The notes beneath the pieces were generated by a model, which was given only the letters and a program-made list of their open reading frames with translations, made no database searches and was not told the origin of the DNA. The position numbers were made by a program, and so were the translations under genes. Below, piece after piece: positions 4,402-10,000 of a stretch of 10,000 bases of DNA (position 1 is the stretch's first letter; the number at the start of each line of letters is the position of its first letter). Origin of the DNA: Chloroflexota bacterium. GTDB lineage: Bacteria; Chloroflexota; Anaerolineae; Anaerolineales; Villigracilaceae. The stretch covers positions 1-10,000 of the forward strand of contig JAIWOB010000058.1 in assembly GCA_020217065.1 (NCBI GenBank), in the 5' to 3' direction.

Positions 4402-5502
4402 TTATAACCCCAGGCGTTTCGCTTCATTCCAAAGAGAGTCCATCTCCGCGAGGGTCATGTCCGACAGGCTGCGTCCTTGTTTTTTCGCGCCCCGCTCGAT
4501 ATGAGCGAAACGTTTTTTGAATTTCATGTTGGCGGTCCGCAGCGCGGATTCGGCGTCCACCTTGCGCCAGCGAGCGAGGTTAACCAACACGAAGAACAAA
4601 TCGCCCAATTCCGCCGCGACCTCTTCGAGGCTCTGGGCAGCCTTCACCTCTTCGATTTCCTCGCGGACTTTGTCCAGAACGCCCTCCGTTTCGGGCCAAT
4701 CAAAACCGACGCGGGCGGCGCGCTCCTGATATTCTTGAGCCTGAGTCAATGCGGGCAGCGCCGAGGGGACGCCGTCCAGCAAGCCCTTCTCCAGTTGGGC
4801 TTTTCCATTTTCTTTTCGCTCTTGTTCCTTTAGCCTTTCCCAGTTTTGCAAAACGCCGTCCACTGTGTTCAATTCCACGCCGCCAAAGACGTGCGGGTGA
4901 CGGCGGATGATTTTATCGTAAATCCCCTTAACCGCCTGCGCCATGGTGAATTCGCCGTTTTCGGCTGCAATCTGGACGTTCAACATAATTTGCAGCAACA
5001 AGTCGCCGAATTCTTCGCGCATCCCGTCTGTGTCGTTCTCATCCATCGCAGCGAGGGCTTCATAGGATTCTTCGAGCAAATGAGGACGCAGAGATTGGTG
5101 AGTTTGCTTTTTATCCCACGGGCAGCCGTCCGGCGCGCGGAGGTGAGCCACAATTTCGCCAAACGCCTCGAAAGAAGTCCCCTCGCCCAACGACGGAACA
5201 TAAAGGCAGACCGAAGGGGAAAAGTCAAAAATGGAAGGTTGAAGGTTATCAAGCGATATGACCCTTGAATTTCGACCTTCGACGATTATCAACTCATGCC
5301 GCTGCGGATAAATCACGCTCAAGACGTTCTTCACCCGCAAAGCCAGCTCGGGGGAGGCGAGTCCCATCAGCAGGGCGGGAGCGTCGGGCGGGAAGGGAGG
5401 ATAATGCGCCGAGGCGAGAATCTGCGCGTCGAGCAGAGTCAGTCTCGGAGGCGGGGTCAGGCGCAGCGTTTCGAAAACCGAAGAAAGCGGGGCGAAGTCC
5501 AT
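4402..5502 (-). CDS. mazG: MazG nucleoside triphosphate pyrophosphohydrolase with a remnant methylase N-terminus
   Basis: MazG hydrolyses (d)NTPs to NMP and pyrophosphate and is thought to clean the nucleotide pool. The start at 5502 is chosen because GGAG lies 6 nt upstream. The 366-residue product has two MazG domains. The first (about 115-235) carries the metal-binding set E144-E145-E148 and E164-D167; the second (about 255-345) carries E281-E282-E285 and E298-D301. Residues 1-105 (with ILASAHYPPFPPDAPALLMGL) match the closing part of the tetrapyrrole-methylase-like domain found in YabN-type MazG fusions. The SAM-binding front half is missing, so this part cannot be a methylase. A word-like palindrome lies in the linker (codons 74-90). 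mazG is the last gene after rpsI, from which it is separated by a palindromic repeat; it may have its own promoter, but none is clear. Confidence 0.93.
   Translation of the reverse strand: MDFAPLSSVFETLRLTPPPRLTLLDAQILASAHYPPFPPDAPALLMGLASPELALRVKNVLSVIYPQRHELIIVEGRNSRVISLDNLQPSIFDFSPSVCLYVPSLGEGTSFEAFGEIVAHLRAPDGCPWDKKQTHQSLRPHLLEESYEALAAMDENDTDGMREEFGDLLLQIMLNVQIAAENGEFTMAQAVKGIYDKIIRRHPHVFGGVELNTVDGVLQNWERLKEQERKENGKAQLEKGLLDGVPSALPALTQAQEYQERAARVGFDWPETEGVLDKVREEIEEVKAAQSLEEVAAELGDLFFVLVNLARWRKVDAESALRTANMKFKKRFAHIERGAKKQGRSLSDMTLAEMDSLWNEAKRLGL
5235..5281. repeat. Imperfect palindrome of repeated words inside mazG
   Basis: GAAGGTTGAAGGTT (5235-5248) contains a tandem GAAGGTT word. Its first 10 bases pair with TTCGACCTTC (5272-5281) with one mismatch, around a 27-nt centre. 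Composition and architecture resemble the two intergenic word palindromes in this window, but the word differs. It encodes about residues 74-90 of MazG, in the linker between the methylase remnant and the first MazG domain, and keeps the reading frame. Confidence 0.45.
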
Positions 5503-5525
5503 ACAAATCTCCAAAGTTAAACGTT

Positions 5526-5579
5526 TAATCCGTAATACGCAATTCGTAAAATCAATTACGGATTACGCATTACGGATTA
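5526..5579. repeat. Long intergenic palindrome between rpsI and mazG
   Basis: Two 24-nt arms (5526-5549 and 5556-5579) are inverted copies with 21 of 24 positions matching, around a 6-nt loop (AATCAA). Each arm is itself two copies of a word like ATTACGGATTACGC, so it is both a direct and an inverted repeat. It fills most of the rpsI-mazG spacer. It lacks a U tract, so it is not a standard terminator; the transcript could fold into a long stem-loop. Confidence 0.85.
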
Positions 5580-5615
5580 GCCAAAAGGCGCCGGTAAATT
5601 ATTCTATAAAAGGAA

Positions 5616-6008
5616 TTAACGCTTGGTATAAGTGGGAGCCTTGCGGGCTTTCTTAAGGCCGGGTTTCTTACGTTCCTTCACGCGGGCGTCGCGGGTGAGC
5701 AAGCCTTTCTTACGCAAAGCGGCGGTCCAACCGGCGTCCATCAATTGCAGGGCGCGGGCGATGCCCAAGCGGACGGATTCAACCTGCCCGCTGACGCCGC
5801 CGCCGTTCACCACCACGCTGACATCGTACTTGCCCGCCTCCTGTCCCACCGCGCCAAAGGGGCGAAGGATATCCTCCATATCGCCAAGACGGGTGAAGAA
5901 AGCGGGAGCGTCCTTTTCGTTGACGGTGAATTTACCAGACCCCGGCGCAACGCGCACGCGGGCAACGCTTTCTTTGCGGCGTCCAATGCCTTCAAAATAT
6001 TGAGCCAT
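5616..6008 (-). CDS. rpsI: 30S ribosomal protein S9 (uS9)
   Basis: S9 is a component of the 30S head; its C-terminal tail reaches the P-site tRNA. The 130-residue product begins with the conserved GIGRRKESVARVRV block (about 7-20), has the central FTVN segment and the NGGGVSGQ motif (about 68-75), and ends with the lysine/arginine-rich tail PTYTKR, whose last two residues correspond to the tRNA-contacting Lys-Arg. GAGGT lies about 8 nt before the ATG at 6008. It follows rplM after 14 nt, the usual L13-S9 pair, and is certainly cotranscribed with it. Nothing unusual is seen in the protein. Confidence 0.97.
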   Translation of the reverse strand: MAQYFEGIGRRKESVARVRVAPGSGKFTVNEKDAPAFFTRLGDMEDILRPFGAVGQEAGKYDVSVVVNGGGVSGQVESVRLGIARALQLMDAGWTAALRKKGLLTRDARVKERKKPGLKKARKAPTYTKR

Positions 6009-6022
6009 ATTCGCTTACCTCT

Positions 6023-6466
6023 TTATTCCATGACTTTCGGGTTTTGAACCTGGTGCGGATGATTGGGTCCCGCGTAGATTTTCAGGCGCTTGAGGGTGGC
6101 GCGTCCCATGCGGTTGTGAGGCAGCATTCCCCAAACGGCGTCGCGGAGAACGCGGTCGGGATAACGCTGCAACTGGTCCCGCAAGGACACGCTTTTCAAG
6201 CCGCCGGGGTGTCCTGAGTGGCTGTAATAGACCTTGCTGGTCAATTTGCTTTCGGTTTTGGTGCCGGTCACAGTGACGCGCTCGGAATTCACCACGACGA
6301 CATAATCGCCCATTTCCACGCCCGGCGTAAAGGCGGGCTTGTGCTTGCCCAACAATACATGGGCGATGCGCGCGGCAAGGCGTCCCAAATTCTGCCCATT
6401 GGCGTCGAATAAAACCCAGTCGCGCTGAATTTCAGCGGCTTTCGGATAGTACGTTTTCTGTTGCAC
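6023..6466 (-). CDS. rplM: 50S ribosomal protein L13 (uL13)
   Basis: L13 is an early-assembly protein of the 50S subunit. Two GTG starts are possible. The one at 6466 is preferred because GGAG lies 8 nt upstream; the GTG at 6475 overlaps that GGAG, which would leave no spacing. This gives 147 residues starting (fMet)QQKTYYPKAAEI, close to the usual length of about 142-150. Conserved elements are WVLFDANGQNLGRLAARIAHVLLGKHKP, GDYVVVVNSERV, HSGHPGG and GMLPHNRMGR. It lies 24 nt after truA and 14 nt before rpsI. Identity is certain; the exact start is likely but not proven. Confidence 0.95.
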   Translation of the reverse strand: MQQKTYYPKAAEIQRDWVLFDANGQNLGRLAARIAHVLLGKHKPAFTPGVEMGDYVVVVNSERVTVTGTKTESKLTSKVYYSHSGHPGGLKSVSLRDQLQRYPDRVLRDAVWGMLPHNRMGRATLKRLKIYAGPNHPHQVQNPKVME

Positions 6467-6490
6467 TTTCGTCACTCCGTTTTCATAATC

Positions 6491-7237
6491 TTATTCATGT
6501 AATCCATACGTTACTTCGACCAGCGTCAGCCCGCGCGCGGGAGCCAGCCCAGCGGGAAGGCTTTCCCGCTTTTCAAGGGCGGCTTGAATCCTCTCGAGCG
6601 GAAATTTTCCCTGCGCGGCGGATACCTGCGCGAAGACCAGCCTTCTTGCCATGCGATATAAAAAAGCGTTTGCCCGCACTTCAAACTGCCACTCGCCGTC
6701 GGGCATTCTCTTCCATTCGGCTTTTGTCACCGTGCGGGTCGTCGCTCCTCGCAAAGCGGTCGGCGAGCCAAAGGCGGCAAAATCATGCGTTCCGAGGAAA
6801 ATGCCAGCGCCACGAATGAGCGTTTCTCCGTCTACGGGAGGAAAGACGCGCCATAGAAATCTTTCGCGCAACGGGTCGCGGAGCGGGTCGCAAAACAACC
6901 GGTAGCGATAACAACGCGAGATGGCGTCGAAACGCGGGTGAAAGTCCGCCGGGACTGGGGTCAGACCTCGAAGAGCAAGGTCGGACGGGAGGTTGGCGTC
7001 GAGCGCTTTGAACAGTTTTTCAATCGGGTGCGTCCACTCTAAGTCGAACGCCGCCGCTTGTCCAAGCGCATGAACTCCCGTATCCGTCCTGCCAGCCATG
7101 AGGACCGATTTGCCGCTCCAGCCAATTTTGCGCAAGGCTTTTTCCAACTCGCCCTGCACGGTGCGGGACTTCGCCTGCGTTTGGCTTCCAAAAAAAGCGG
7201 AGCCGTCGTAGGCAAGAATTACTTTGTAACGTGCCAT
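6491..7237 (-). CDS. truA: tRNA pseudouridine synthase A (positions 38-40)
   Basis: TruA isomerises uridine to pseudouridine at positions 38, 39 and 40 of tRNA anticodon arms; family members act as dimers in the cytosol. The 248-residue product has the N-terminal YDGSAFFGSQ motif, the catalytic loop GRTDTGVHALGQ with catalytic Asp52, the central RYRYRLF-type strand (CYRYRLF, about 109-115) and the C-terminal FLYRMARRLV motif typical of TruA. Length is normal. No Shine-Dalgarno site precedes the ATG at 7237: the whole spacer to rplQ is the word palindrome, so initiation may be weak or of an unusual type. Position between rplQ and rplM matches the Firmicutes order. Confidence 0.96.
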   Translation of the reverse strand: MARYKVILAYDGSAFFGSQTQAKSRTVQGELEKALRKIGWSGKSVLMAGRTDTGVHALGQAAAFDLEWTHPIEKLFKALDANLPSDLALRGLTPVPADFHPRFDAISRCYRYRLFCDPLRDPLRERFLWRVFPPVDGETLIRGAGIFLGTHDFAAFGSPTALRGATTRTVTKAEWKRMPDGEWQFEVRANAFLYRMARRLVFAQVSAAQGKFPLERIQAALEKRESLPAGLAPARGLTLVEVTYGLHE

Positions 7238-7241
7238 GATA

Positions 7242-7290
7242 AGAGATTAGAGATTAGTGGTTGGAGTCTAGTCTCTATTCTCTAATCTCT
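7242..7290. repeat. Palindrome of AGAGATTAG words between rplQ and truA
   Basis: AGAGATTAGAGATTAG begins the left arm at 7242. The right arm (7273-7290) is its inverted copy, with 16 of 18 positions matching, around a centre of about 13 nt. The element fills practically the whole 51-nt spacer. On the minus strand it begins within the rplQ stop codon (TAG, 7289-7291), and it occupies the place where a truA ribosome binding site should be. No U tract follows. Confidence 0.8.
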
Positions 7291-7666
7291 ATTCCTCTAC
7301 CAATTCCAAAATCACCATCTCAGCCGAATCGCCCTGGCGAGGTCCAAGTTTCATGACGCGGGTGTAGCCGCCGGGGCGGTTGGCAAAGCGCGGGGCAATC
7401 TCGTCAAAGAGACGCTTGATGAGCTGGTTGTCGCCCAATTTTTCGGCGGCAAGGCGGCGCGCGTTCATTTTTTGAGCGTCGGTGCCGTTCGCGCTGTTGC
7501 GGGCAAGGGTAATCAAGCGTTCGGCGTCGCCGCGAATGGCGGCTGCTTTCGCCTGGGTGGTCTTAATTCGTTCGTGGATAAATAATTGTTTAATCAGGTT
7601 GCGCCGCAGGGCGATACGCGCGCCCTTTGTTCGTCCCAAGATATAACCTGCTACTGAATGTCGCAT
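7289..7666 (-). CDS. rplQ: 50S ribosomal protein L17 (bL17)
   Basis: L17 lies near the peptide exit tunnel of the 50S subunit. The 125-residue product has the conserved layout MRH(S)xAGYILGR, LRRNLIKQLFIHERIKTTQAKA, RGDAERLITLAR, and the C-terminal PGGYTRVMKLGPRQGDSAEMVILELVE. The ATG at 7666 is separated by 1 nt from the rpoA stop codon, and its GGAG lies inside the last rpoA codons, so translation is coupled to rpoA. The gene ends in the first word of the intergenic palindrome, so its TAG stop may have been supplied or preserved by that element. Confidence 0.97.
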   Translation of the reverse strand: MRHSVAGYILGRTKGARIALRRNLIKQLFIHERIKTTQAKAAAIRGDAERLITLARNSANGTDAQKMNARRLAAEKLGDNQLIKRLFDEIAPRFANRPGGYTRVMKLGPRQGDSAEMVILELVEE

Positions 7667-7667
7667 C

Positions 7668-8636
7668 TTAACTCTCCGATGTATCGTCTTTCAAAAAGCC
7701 CTTTTCGCGCATCTTCTCGCGGAGTTCGTCGAGACTCTTTTCGCCAAAATTGCGGATGGACATAACCGCGGTCTCGCCCTTTTCGAGCAAGTCGAGAACG
7801 TCGCCGACGGTGGTGATGCCGGTGCGTTTCAAGGAATTGAAAACGCGCACAGAAAGGTCAAGGGCTTCCACCGGCGTTTCCGCCAGCTCGCTGCTCAAAC
7901 GACCGCCTGAGGTTTCGCGTTCCACCGCCACAGCCAGCATTTCTTCATTGACGCCGGCGATGTAGCGCAGATGGTCTATCAAAATGCGAGCCGAAGAGCT
8001 AAGGGCGCGCTCCGGCGAGATAGCGCCGTCAGTCCAGATTTCGAGGATTAATTTATCGTAGTTGGTGCTTTGCCCAACGCGGGCGGAAGCGACCTCCCAG
8101 TTGACGCGCTTGACGGGGCTGTAAATGGCGTCTACCGGTAATTCGCCGATGGGCATATGCCCGGAGCGTTCGTTGGCGGGCGAATAGCCGCGCCCGCGCT
8201 CGACGGTGAACTCAATGTCAAGTTTTGTCTTGGGCGAGTCCACGGTAAAAAGGTATAGTTCCGGGTTGACAATCTCGATTTCCGGCGGGGTGATGATGTC
8301 CGCCGCTGTGACTGTTCCCTCGCCGCGCACTTCCAATTGCATCCGCGCGCTATCCACGCCGTCCATCTTAATGCGAATTTGCTTGACCTGCAGCATGACT
8401 TGAACAACGTCTTCGCGGACGCCGGGAATATCGCTGAATTCATGCAGCACATCGGCAATGCGAATCGAAGTGACGGCATTTCCTTCAAGAGAAGAAAGCA
8501 GGACGCGGCGCAGGGCGTTGCCCAACGTTACGCCATAGCCGCCCTCCAAGGGGCTGATTGTAAATTTGCCGTAGTTTCGAGCCTCGGCTTCGCGCTCGAT
8601 TTTCGGCATAACCATGTTCGTGATGATACCGCTCAC
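7668..8636 (-). CDS. rpoA: DNA-directed RNA polymerase subunit alpha
   Basis: The alpha subunit dimer nucleates RNA polymerase assembly and its C-terminal domain contacts UP elements and activators. The 322-residue product has the N-terminal domain (1-about 232) with PLEGGYGVTLGNALRRVLLSSL (29-50), SIRIADVLHEFSDIPGVREDV, and the MPIGELPVDAIYSPVKRVNW region. A linker leads to the C-terminal helix-hairpin-helix domain (about 253-313, with ALDLSVRVFNSLKRTGITTVGD and NFGEKSLDEL). The start is GTG at 8636, with AGGTGA directly upstream; a downstream ATG (residue 8) is less likely. A 10-bp hairpin lies in the spacer to rpsD. Length and motifs are normal. Confidence 0.97.
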   Translation of the reverse strand: MSGIITNMVMPKIEREAEARNYGKFTISPLEGGYGVTLGNALRRVLLSSLEGNAVTSIRIADVLHEFSDIPGVREDVVQVMLQVKQIRIKMDGVDSARMQLEVRGEGTVTAADIITPPEIEIVNPELYLFTVDSPKTKLDIEFTVERGRGYSPANERSGHMPIGELPVDAIYSPVKRVNWEVASARVGQSTNYDKLILEIWTDGAISPERALSSSARILIDHLRYIAGVNEEMLAVAVERETSGGRLSSELAETPVEALDLSVRVFNSLKRTGITTVGDVLDLLEKGETAVMSIRNFGEKSLDELREKMREKGFLKDDTSES

Positions 8637-8666
8637 GGTTCACCTATCCCTTTTCAAAATACGCGC

Positions 8667-8697
8667 CGCCGGGCGCGCGAAAACCCTGCGCCCGGCG
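8667..8697 (-). promoter_or_regulatory. Strong hairpin in the rpsD-rpoA spacer
   Basis: CGCCGGGCGC and GCGCCCGGCG (8667-8676 and 8688-8697) are perfect 10-bp inverted repeats around an 11-nt loop. The hairpin lies in the 72-nt spacer after rpsD and before rpoA, 30 nt ahead of the rpoA start. It is followed by GCGCGTATTTTG rather than a proper U tract, so full termination is unlikely. It may protect the upstream mRNA, tune rpoA expression or bind a protein. Confidence 0.75.
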
Positions 8698-8708
8698 AAG
8701 CGCAGCTG

Positions 8709-9365
8709 TTAGCGCCTGGAATAATATTCCACGATTAACTGTTCGTCGAGGCTTCCGTCAATTTCAGAGCGCTCCGGCATACGCAAAACGGAACCGGACA
8801 TGGACTTAATGTCGCGATTGAGCCAGCCTGGCGCCGTCCGCTTTTCGGTGTAAGCGTTCAACTCTTTGAAATAATTCAACTTGCTGGAGCCTTCGCGGAC
8901 CGCAATCGTGTCTCCTTCGCTGAGGAGCATGGAGGGAACGTCGGTGCGGCGTCCATTGACCGTGAAATGTCCATGCGTGACCAAGAGACGCGCCTGAGCG
9001 CGGCTGGAGGCGAATCCCAGCCTGAAGACGACGTTGTCGAGGCGCGATTCCAAAATTTGAAGCAGGTTAAGACCGGTCAAACCGCGGCGGGTAATGGCGG
9101 TGTCGTAATAACGACGAAACTGTCTTTCGAGCACGCCATATACGCGGCGCGCTTTTTGTTTAGCGCGCAATTGGCGGGCAAAGTCCGAGGCGCGCCCCGT
9201 TCCCGTCCCCTTTCCGCCCCGCCCAGCGGTGCGTCCATGCTGACCGGGGGCGAAATCGCGTCTTTCAAAGGAACATTTAGGCGTAAAGCATCGCTCGCCT
9301 TTGAGATATAACTTTTCGCCTTCGCGACGGCAAAGTTTACAAACCGAACTTAATAATTTAGCCAT
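8709..9365 (-). CDS. rpsD: 30S ribosomal protein S4 (uS4), four-cysteine zinc form
   Basis: S4 binds 16S rRNA early in 30S assembly. The start at 9365 is chosen because AGGTGG lies upstream at good distance; the frame is open to 9419 without a site. The 218-residue product carries Cys9, Cys12, Cys26 and Cys31, the same positions as the zinc-binding cysteines of Thermus S4, so this is the zinc-binding form. The central domain has FAPGQHGR (GQHG motif) and the C-terminal part is the S4 RNA-binding domain ([31 protein letters not shown]). The N-terminus reads MAKLLSSVC rather than the usual MARYTGPxC. In several bacteria S4 represses its own operon; no such site is proven here, although a hairpin follows the gene. 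Confidence 0.97.
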   Translation of the reverse strand: MAKLLSSVCKLCRREGEKLYLKGERCFTPKCSFERRDFAPGQHGRTAGRGGKGTGTGRASDFARQLRAKQKARRVYGVLERQFRRYYDTAITRRGLTGLNLLQILESRLDNVVFRLGFASSRAQARLLVTHGHFTVNGRRTDVPSMLLSEGDTIAVREGSSKLNYFKELNAYTEKRTAPGWLNRDIKSMSGSVLRMPERSEIDGSLDEQLIVEYYSRR

Positions 9366-9384
9366 ATCAATACCACCTGCTTTT

Positions 9385-9789
9385 TTACACGCGCCGCTTC
9401 TTCGGCGGGCGGCATCCATTATGCGGCACTGGGGTCACGTCTGAAATCGAACGCACTTTCAATCCCATCGCTTGCACGGCGCGGATGGCGTTTTCGCGCC
9501 CAGGACCCGGTCCTTTTACAAACAGGTCCACTTCCTGCAAACCCAGTTGCTGAGCGGCTTTCAGCGCCTGTTCGGCGGCAAGACGGGCGGCAAACGGCGT
9601 GCTTTTGCGCGAGCCTTTGAATCCAGCGGAACCAGCCGAGCCCCATGTCACCGTATTGCCTTCCGTGTCGGTAACGGTCACAATCGTATTATTGAACGAA
9701 GCAAAAATATGCACCTGTCCGGAAGACAGGGAGCGCTTGCCCTTTTTTGCGCCCGAAGGGCGACGGGTGGAACGAACACTCTGAGCCAT
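9385..9789 (-). CDS. rpsK: 30S ribosomal protein S11 (uS11)
   Basis: S11 lies on the 30S platform near the Shine-Dalgarno/anti-Shine-Dalgarno helix. The 134-residue product has the basic N-terminal extension (1-20), the conserved [22 protein letters not shown] (24-45), the [13 protein letters not shown] segment (56-68), [10 protein letters not shown] and the invariant C-terminal [18 protein letters not shown]. The ATG at 9789 follows rpsM after 26 nt; a modest AGG lies about 12 nt upstream. It is followed after 19 nt by rpsD. All features are ordinary for the family. Confidence 0.97.
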   Translation of the reverse strand: MAQSVRSTRRPSGAKKGKRSLSSGQVHIFASFNNTIVTVTDTEGNTVTWGSAGSAGFKGSRKSTPFAARLAAEQALKAAQQLGLQEVDLFVKGPGPGRENAIRAVQAMGLKVRSISDVTPVPHNGCRPPKKRRV

Positions 9790-9815
9790 GTTTTCTTTAT
9801 ACCTTTCGGACAGGA

Positions 9816-10000
9816 TTACTTCTTGGCGCCCTTGCGTCTGCCGCGGCCCGCAACCGTCTTCTTCACGCCTTTGCGGACGCGCGCGTTAGTGCGGGTGCGC
9901 TGCCCGCGCACGGGAAGGTTGCGGCGGTGGCGCAAGCCGCGATACGAGCCGATTTCTATCAGCCGTTTAACGCTCATTTGCACCTCGCGGCGCAGGTCGC
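9816..10000 (-). CDS. rpsM: 30S ribosomal protein S13 (uS13), C-terminal part
   Basis: The last 61 codons of S13 are read from the window edge to a TAA at 9816-9818. They contain [20 protein letters not shown], then [20 protein letters not shown], and a lysine/arginine-rich tail ending GAKK. The [18 protein letters not shown] signature is diagnostic of S13, which contacts 16S rRNA, S19 and tRNA in the 30S head. The N-terminal half lies beyond position 10000. It heads the visible part of the alpha operon, 26 nt before rpsK. Confidence 0.96.
   Translation of the reverse strand, partial: DLRREVQMSVKRLIEIGSYRGLRHRRNLPVRGQRTRTNARVRKGVKKTVAGRGRRKGAKK

Noticed and set aside
4846..5268. A 140-codon open frame on the plus strand opposite mazG.
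   Set aside because: It is antisense to conserved MazG domain codons, with no ribosome binding site or family resemblance.
9366..9419. An 18-residue N-terminal extension of S4.
   Set aside because: The ATG at 9365 has AGGTGG at proper distance and gives the normal S4 N-terminus; the extension overlaps the end of rpsK.
1..10000. CRISPR arrays, tRNA/rRNA genes, insertion sequences, phage genes, toxin-antitoxin or defence genes.
   Set aside because: No regularly spaced repeats, cloverleaf sequences, transposase or integrase motifs, or defence-type proteins were seen. Nearly every gene is a core housekeeping gene; MazG here is the housekeeping pyrophosphohydrolase with two full domains, not part of a MazEF toxin pair.

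Overview
The window looks like a chromosomal housekeeping segment from a member of the Chloroflexota, most likely class Anaerolineae. This is inferred from several things: a Pro/Thr-rich lipoprotein linker of the type common in that group, a lexA promoter carrying a Gram-positive-type SOS box, four-cysteine (zinc) ribosomal protein S4, and promoters whose -10 box lies only 6-7 nt before the ATG. No 16S rRNA or other firm taxonomic marker is present, so the assignment is tentative.

Layout, left to right. Minus strand, 1-447: the 5' end of an MFS transporter gene, preceded by a 74-residue basic protein that ends 1 nt before it. Both are probably read from a near-consensus sigma-70-type promoter at 528-555. 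Plus strand, 647-3276: corA (Mg2+/Co2+ channel), lexA (SOS repressor, with its own operator inside its promoter), a broken remnant resembling the start of a cyclic-nucleotide-binding (Crp-type) protein, and a secreted lipoprotein of unknown function. A bidirectional terminator at 3287-3319 separates these from the minus-strand genes. Minus strand, 3329-10000, listed in transcription order: rpsM (partial), rpsK, rpsD, rpoA, rplQ, truA, rplM, rpsI, mazG, and a zinc-ribbon membrane protein of unknown function.

The ribosomal/RNA polymerase block is the distal part of the S10-spc-alpha supercluster. Its order combines rpsM-rpsK-rpsD-rpoA-rplQ (as in Enterobacteria) with truA-rplM-rpsI (as at the end of the Firmicutes cluster). 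Most members are 1-26 nt apart and are very probably cotranscribed. Two spacers (rplQ-truA and rpsI-mazG) are filled by imperfect palindromes built of short repeated words. A 10-bp perfect hairpin sits between rpsD and rpoA. mazG has its own good Shine-Dalgarno site and ends in a terminator.

No new defence system, mobile element, CRISPR array or RNA gene was found. The points most worth a second look are small-scale: the LexA operator, probable leaderless mRNAs, the Crp-like remnant enclosed by two terminators, the palindromic word elements (one apparently inside the mazG reading frame), a MazG whose methylase domain has lost its front half, and two unrecognised envelope proteins.
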